DNA from: Montifringilla adamsi
Taxonomy: Eukaryota > Chordata > Aves > Passeriformes > Passeridae
Reading direction: 5' to 3'
Length of the DNA stretch: 64,000 bases
NCBI GenBank assembly: GCA_017590115.1
Contig: JAGGNK010009114.1
Coordinates: 20,483,747-20,547,746, forward strand
Made by a program: the position numbers and the translations under genes. Shown in pieces: positions 59,251 to 64,000 of the stretch (position 1 is its first letter; every line of letters starts with the position of its first letter). The notes beneath the pieces are model-generated. The model made no database searches, was not told where the DNA came from, and worked only from the letters and a program-made list of their open reading frames with translations.

Positions 59251-59825
59251 GTTCTGGAAAAACGTTACAATTAACTATTTTTCTGCAAATTAAAGGCTTA
59301 CAAGCAGAAGAGGTTGAGGACACAAAGGACTCCTTGACTGCTCTTTGACTGAGCACCATCCCAGGTGTACAAAACAGACATACAAAAAAAAAGTGAAATG
59401 CCAAGGAAGTGAAAAAATGGAGGAAACTCAAATTAACACTACCTGCCCCATAATATTTTTAATAAGGCTATTTTTTTAACCAGTGATCCAAAGCAAGAAG
59501 TCATACAAGTTGTGGGTAAAGCAAATGGCACAGGTTTTCTGTCTCCTGGTTTGTTGTGAGATCTGAAGGAACCTGGATGAGATTTTTTCAGGTTTCTGCC
59601 CTGTGTGGGTTTTCAGGTGTGCCACTGCCACCCTGAAGCCATTCTCCCTGCCAGTGCCTTCTTGAGGCATTTTTTCCCTATCAAGCTACATGTTTTTACT
59701 GATTTTCATGGAATATTTGGAGTATTGATCTCCTCTCAGATTTATTAAAATGGGTCAGATTCAGATAGGGTTGCTGAAGACATGATACAAATTCACCTAA
59801 GTAAATACTGACATGAATATTTGTC
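59251..59825. other. Unique noncoding sequence
   Basis: Nothing identified. Confidence 0.5.
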
Positions 59826-59828
59826 TGC

Positions 59829-59882
59829 AGGGTTTTTTGGTGGTGTTGTTTTGTTTATTGTGGGTTTTTTTGTTGTTGTGAG
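59829..59882. repeat. GT-rich low-complexity tract
   Basis: A G/T-only style stretch of words such as 'ggttttttggtggtgttgtt' and 'tgttgttgtgag', similar in composition to the tract at 45.15 kb and to the complement of that at 59.1 kb. Confidence 0.7.
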
Positions 59883-62800
59883 GGAATCAGCTTAAAATAC
59901 TATCTGGCAGAATGAGACTTCCCTCCATCAGTCAGAGTGAACATGTTCTCCTATTTCATTCATAGTTCCAGGAAATAATAATAATTTTAGTAGGAAAGTT
60001 AATCTGTCAGGATTATGGTATTCAAAATGAACTGCAAAGAGAAGTAGAGAACCATAAATGATAAATACACATAAACTAATTGCTGGTTTTATTTTATCAA
60101 GCCACAGAAATATAAAATACTCAGCTCCAGGGATTCTAAATGGATTGAACAATATTTTTTTAAAAGAATTATTTCATTTGTTTTATTCCAAGTTAATGAT
60201 GAGTAAGTGGCTCCAGGACAGTTTTGAAAGGAGATAATGCACCTCAAAAGAAGATTTCCTTTTTCTGGCAACATATTCTAACTGTAAAAGTGCTTGGATT
60301 AAGTAACTACACTGACTGGCTGTCAGTGCTGCAAAGGAACTTTACAAAGCCACCTGAGTCGCACTGCTTATCCACAGCTATCTTTCAGTATTCAAAACTG
60401 TCAGGTACATTCTCTTCTCATGTGAAAACACAATTTCCTCTTCAAACTTCAGGTGCAACCTAGAGAGCAACCAGCCCAGCAGCTGGGGAATCCTGAGATT
60501 TGTCCCCCTTGAAGCCTTGGCAGCTCCTCATGCCTTCCAGCACTCTGTGGGGATGATATGGGGTATCCAGACCACCACCAAAATATCAGTGATCTGGCCC
60601 TTTCTGCTGGAGGGTAAGAGCAGTGCTCATGGCAGACTGTAAGCAAGCTGAAGAGTAGTTTTTTGGGTTTTTTTCTTTCAATTTGAGATATATAATGGAG
60701 TTAAGGGCTGAGAGCTTGATGAGTATGAATGAGAGAGGGGCTCCCAGGGAACTCAGAGATCTTAGGAAATTACCTGAGCAGACATGCAGAGGAATTTTTA
60801 CATTGCCAAAAACCCCCCAGACAAAGTAGGATTATAACAAAGGAGGACAGAAACGGGATCAGGGTGACTGAGTGCTGCTCCTGGTAGGGCGCTGTTTTTT
60901 GGGGTTTAAAGACAAAATAAAGCTCAGGTGTTAGTTAGGTGTCTAAACAAAAACAGAAAAGACAAATAAGGAGATTCAAAAGCCAAAGGCTTATTGTAAG
61001 GCCTGGAACCTAAAATTTACATACAGCGGTACGAAACCCAATCTTATAAGTCCATTTTACATATCAAATATTTTCCTAAAACTTCCTTGTGCATGCAGCA
61101 CACAGATGACCATGACTGGCTGGTGTCTCTACACCTGTTAACATTTCTGTACAATGAAGGGAACAAAAATGCCCAGCCAAAGGGAGGAGGCAATATGAGC
61201 AAGTGGATTAAACAAAGAACTGGTGATAGATATGGTTTGCACATGTCTCTGCCTTGCTGAATGATGGCAAAGCAAACTCCTGCTGCTTTAGATCCCCAGC
61301 TAAGCTGGGTAGTGAGCCTTGAGGGCTTCAGACTGGAATTTCTGGCCTGCTGTGAAACCAGACACTGCTGCAGCTACTGCAAACCAGGAGGAGCTTCAGC
61401 ACTGACAAAGCAAAGCAAAGAGCTCTGTGCAGTCACTGCACAGACAGATGTTGCAGTCTCCCCTTCACCCAGACTGAGGATGGAGCATTTCCCACCAAAC
61501 ACTGAATCCTAAAGAGGCCCACCTGGCAAAAAGGGTACAGGGAGAGCTGCAAACATTTGGGTGCCTCAGATAGAGCAGTTGCAGAGCTGTGTTTCACATT
61601 GCCCCAGGAAAACCATGGAGCCTTCCAATTTTCCTGGCAGCCCAATTAAAAAGACAGGGGGAATGTTGGGGAATACACCTAGCTCTGTGTTTGCAGTCCT
61701 CCCAAAGAGAGAGTAGACCATCAATTTGGTCCAGTAAAACCTTGTAAAACCTTGGTTAGAAATACCAAGTCCTGCACAGTCAGTATTGCTACTTGTGGAA
61801 TCTTCACAGATATTATTTCTCTCCAGCAGTTTCACTTCAGTGTAAAGTCAGAGAAAACTCTCCACGGGGGCCAGTTCAGAACAGAAAAGCAAAAAGCAAA
61901 GCTGTGCTCTAAGGTTTGGGTGTGTTTACACCTCTATAAAAATAGAACTGTCGGTGAGATTGCCAAAAAATGGGGGATCAAAATACTTTGCTACTTTTAC
62001 AGGCATCAACAGCCCTTTGTTATATAATGAAATTCAAAACCTAAATATGGTTACCTAGTATATAGTTCAAAAACATTATCTCTTTATATATACACAGCCC
62101 TACAAATAGCCTTTTGCTAGTTTGCCTCAGTTTCATTGAATGTGTTGATGTTTATAGCTTACTTTTCAAATCATCTTCAGGAGACAGAAAACACACAAGT
62201 GCCTTAAGAAATGTTGATTTATGAACTATACTGGTCTTTATTCTTCTTGTAAACCTGGGTGGAAAATTGATCAGTTATAAACCTGCTATAGATCTCACAG
62301 CTTTGCAAGATATATTATTGTATTTCAAGATTATCAGATATTGCAAAAGATTTTTTCCCCTTCTTTTTTTCTTTACCATGGCCATACATTTTTCTGTCTC
62401 ATTTTTTTTTTTTCTACTCTTGTTAGAGTTAGGGAAGCTTTCAGAAAATAAAAATAAAGAAGAGATCCTAGAGAAAGTAGCTTTGGGCCACCCCAGGTTT
62501 TCCCAATCCATCATAATGTGGGTTTTATTTCATACCCCACTGAGGTGGAATTCACAGAATGTTTCTTGAATTACCATGAGACAGTCTTATAAGACAATTG
62601 CTGTCTTTTTTTTTTCCCCCTTTTGCTTCACTCTGCTTTTGACAGCTGTTGGCATTTATTATATAACCAATGGACCCAGCATTAATTTTCAGTAGGCTAC
62701 AGATCAGTTAAACTTTAAAATAATATGTACAGAACAGGACTGCTCAAATGTAGGATATTCATCTTGCAGGAAACAAAAATATTTCAAAATTTTTTAAAAT

Positions 62801-63619
62801 CAAATTTTGGGCAGACAGATGAAATATGAGAATTTTATCAAAATTTTCCAAAAATAATTTTTTACAATGTTAGAGTAATAAGAAAATGCTGACATTTTTA
62901 TGAGAACAAAAATACCATTTTACAGGAATAATAGTTTTGATAGTTCTAAATCCAACACTGTTCCTGTAGCTCTTTTGTTTGGGGTAATATCAGGGAGCTC
63001 TTTGTAGTATTCCCCAAATGCCACCTGCCTTGAGAATCTCCCAAATGCTGAAATTTGTTGGTAAGACACTATCATTAAACAGTACTGCATATTCCAGGGT
63101 AAATTATATTCTGGGTCACTTATATTTTTATTATCTACTCCAAAAACTTGCATAGATCCTGACTGTGTAAAAAATTATTTTGTAGACATTGATTCTTGGC
63201 TTCTTTCACTGGAGTTTCCATTGAGAGACATCAACAAGATTTCCAGAAAAGGAAGAGTTTCTTCATTATTAACATAGATGTTAAAATGTGGACTGGAAAA
63301 TGGACTGTGGACCGAGACAGAAGGTTAGGAGAAAAGCTTCCACTAATCCTCACATTAATCACACCTAAAGATATCCCTCAGTGATTCTGACATACAGCTG
63401 AAACAACTTTTTAGATATAGATGGAATGGCTGTTCTGCATATGTCAGTCTTATCAGCCTAATGGGCCTTTTTTATTTTTGCATAGACAGTGATTTTCTTC
63501 TCAAATTCATAGCTCTCCTGGAGAAGTCACTGAACATGTACAGTTGGAAGAAAATATATGAGAACAAATCTCCTGTGCTGAGGTTTTCTATTCCCAGGTA
63601 AAGTCTAGTACAGTAATTT
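59883..63619. other. Unique noncoding sequence
   Basis: AT-rich unique DNA with poly-T runs (for example 62402-62413 and 62608-62617). Open frames reach at most about 100 codons (62267-62569) without recognisable domains. No repeat family or RNA recognised. Confidence 0.5.
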
Positions 63620-63710
63620 ACTGCATGAGATAAGAAGGGCCAGATGGACCACAGACCCAACCCAGGTGGTTCTAACATTCTATCTAACATTCTATTCTAA
63701 CCTTTCTATC
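63620..63710 (+). repeat. CR1-type LINE, truncated 3' end
   Basis: 'gggccagatggacc' followed by 'agacccaacccagg' matches the region just before the tail of reptile and bird CR1 elements, which I remember as 'gggctagatggacc...ggtctgacccag'. It is followed by a short A/T/C repeat, 'ctaacattctat' then 'ctaacattctattctaac', like the 7-8 bp microsatellite (ATTCTRTG type) that ends CR1 copies. There is no poly-A, as expected for CR1. The reverse transcriptase region is missing, the usual 5' truncation. Only the last 90 or so bases are recognisable. Confidence 0.65.
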
Positions 63711-64000
63711 AACAATGTGATAATTATGCACTCTAAATAAAAAATATCTTTGAAGAATTCCTTAATCAAGAACTTTACTGTTACAGCCTCCTGCTGGAAA
63801 CATTCTTCTCCTTGACATGAGCAAGTTTAAGTGAACAACACCATGATTTGTTAGGTGGGAGGAAGCTGTATGACAAAACACTTCAGAGATGCAATGCTTT
63901 TTGCCAAGCAGCTGAAACTGTTTTGTTGATAAATGTTCATGTCTCATACTATTAACACTGTCACACAGGTAAAGTTTGATCTCCTGACAAAACCTCTTGT
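63711..64000. other. Unique noncoding sequence
   Basis: Nothing identified up to the window edge. Confidence 0.5.

Noticed and set aside
59041..59431. Phe/Gly/Trp-rich open frames on the minus strand
   Set aside because: Translation of an A/C-rich low-complexity tract.
62118..62150. 'tttgcctcagtttcattgaa' resembling a MIR core
   Set aside because: Too short, no neighbouring MIR blocks in order.

Overview
This window looks like about 64 kb of noncoding nuclear DNA from an amniote, most likely a bird. The reasons are moderate GC content (about 40% by eye), strong CpG depletion outside a few patches, very few interspersed repeats, a CR1-type LINE 3' end, old MIR/CORE-SINE-like fragments, and several copies of a palindromic old repeat that I recall from reptile and bird genomes. 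There are no Alu, B1/B2 or L1 elements. I found no protein-coding gene, tRNA, rRNA or other structured RNA gene that I can support. The longest open frames (up to about 200 codons) have no recognisable domain. They sit in GC-rich patches or in a tandem repeat, or are within what chance allows. Bacterial-style features (operons, CRISPR, insertion sequences) do not apply.

Layout. 1-23.6 kb: AT-rich unique sequence with old SINE fragments near 2.6 and 4.5 kb, a short tandem duplication at 5.7 kb, an old palindromic repeat at 7.5 kb and an AT-rich, enhancer-like block near 8.0-8.5 kb. 23.6-44 kb: a compact TAAT-rich block with an inverted repeat at 23.65 kb, simple repeats near 25.4-25.6 kb, further old repeats at 28.6, 28.9, 32.2 and 39.9 kb, an 89/94-bp tandem duplication at 34.4 kb, and GC-rich but CpG-poor patches. 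44-49.3 kb: unique sequence with A-rich and GT-rich tracts, including a run of 32 A.

The most interesting part is 49.36-54.0 kb. It starts with a MIR-like fragment, followed at once by a CpG-dense block (49.50-50.05 kb) and then about 700 bp of AT-rich sequence full of TAATTA-type sites. A second AT-rich block lies at 52.5-53.0 kb, a second CpG-rich block at 53.28-53.73 kb, and more AT-rich, CNE-like sequence up to 54.0 kb. With no gene present, the simplest reading is a cluster of developmental enhancers or CpG-rich conserved noncoding elements, or the promoter of an unannotated noncoding transcript. This is inference, because conservation cannot be measured here.

54-64 kb: a GC-rich patch, a compound trinucleotide microsatellite (55.6 kb), a 20-bp minisatellite of about 21 units that leaves all three forward frames open (58.36-58.77 kb), A/C-rich low-complexity DNA (59.1 kb), and a CR1-like LINE tail at 63.6-63.7 kb.
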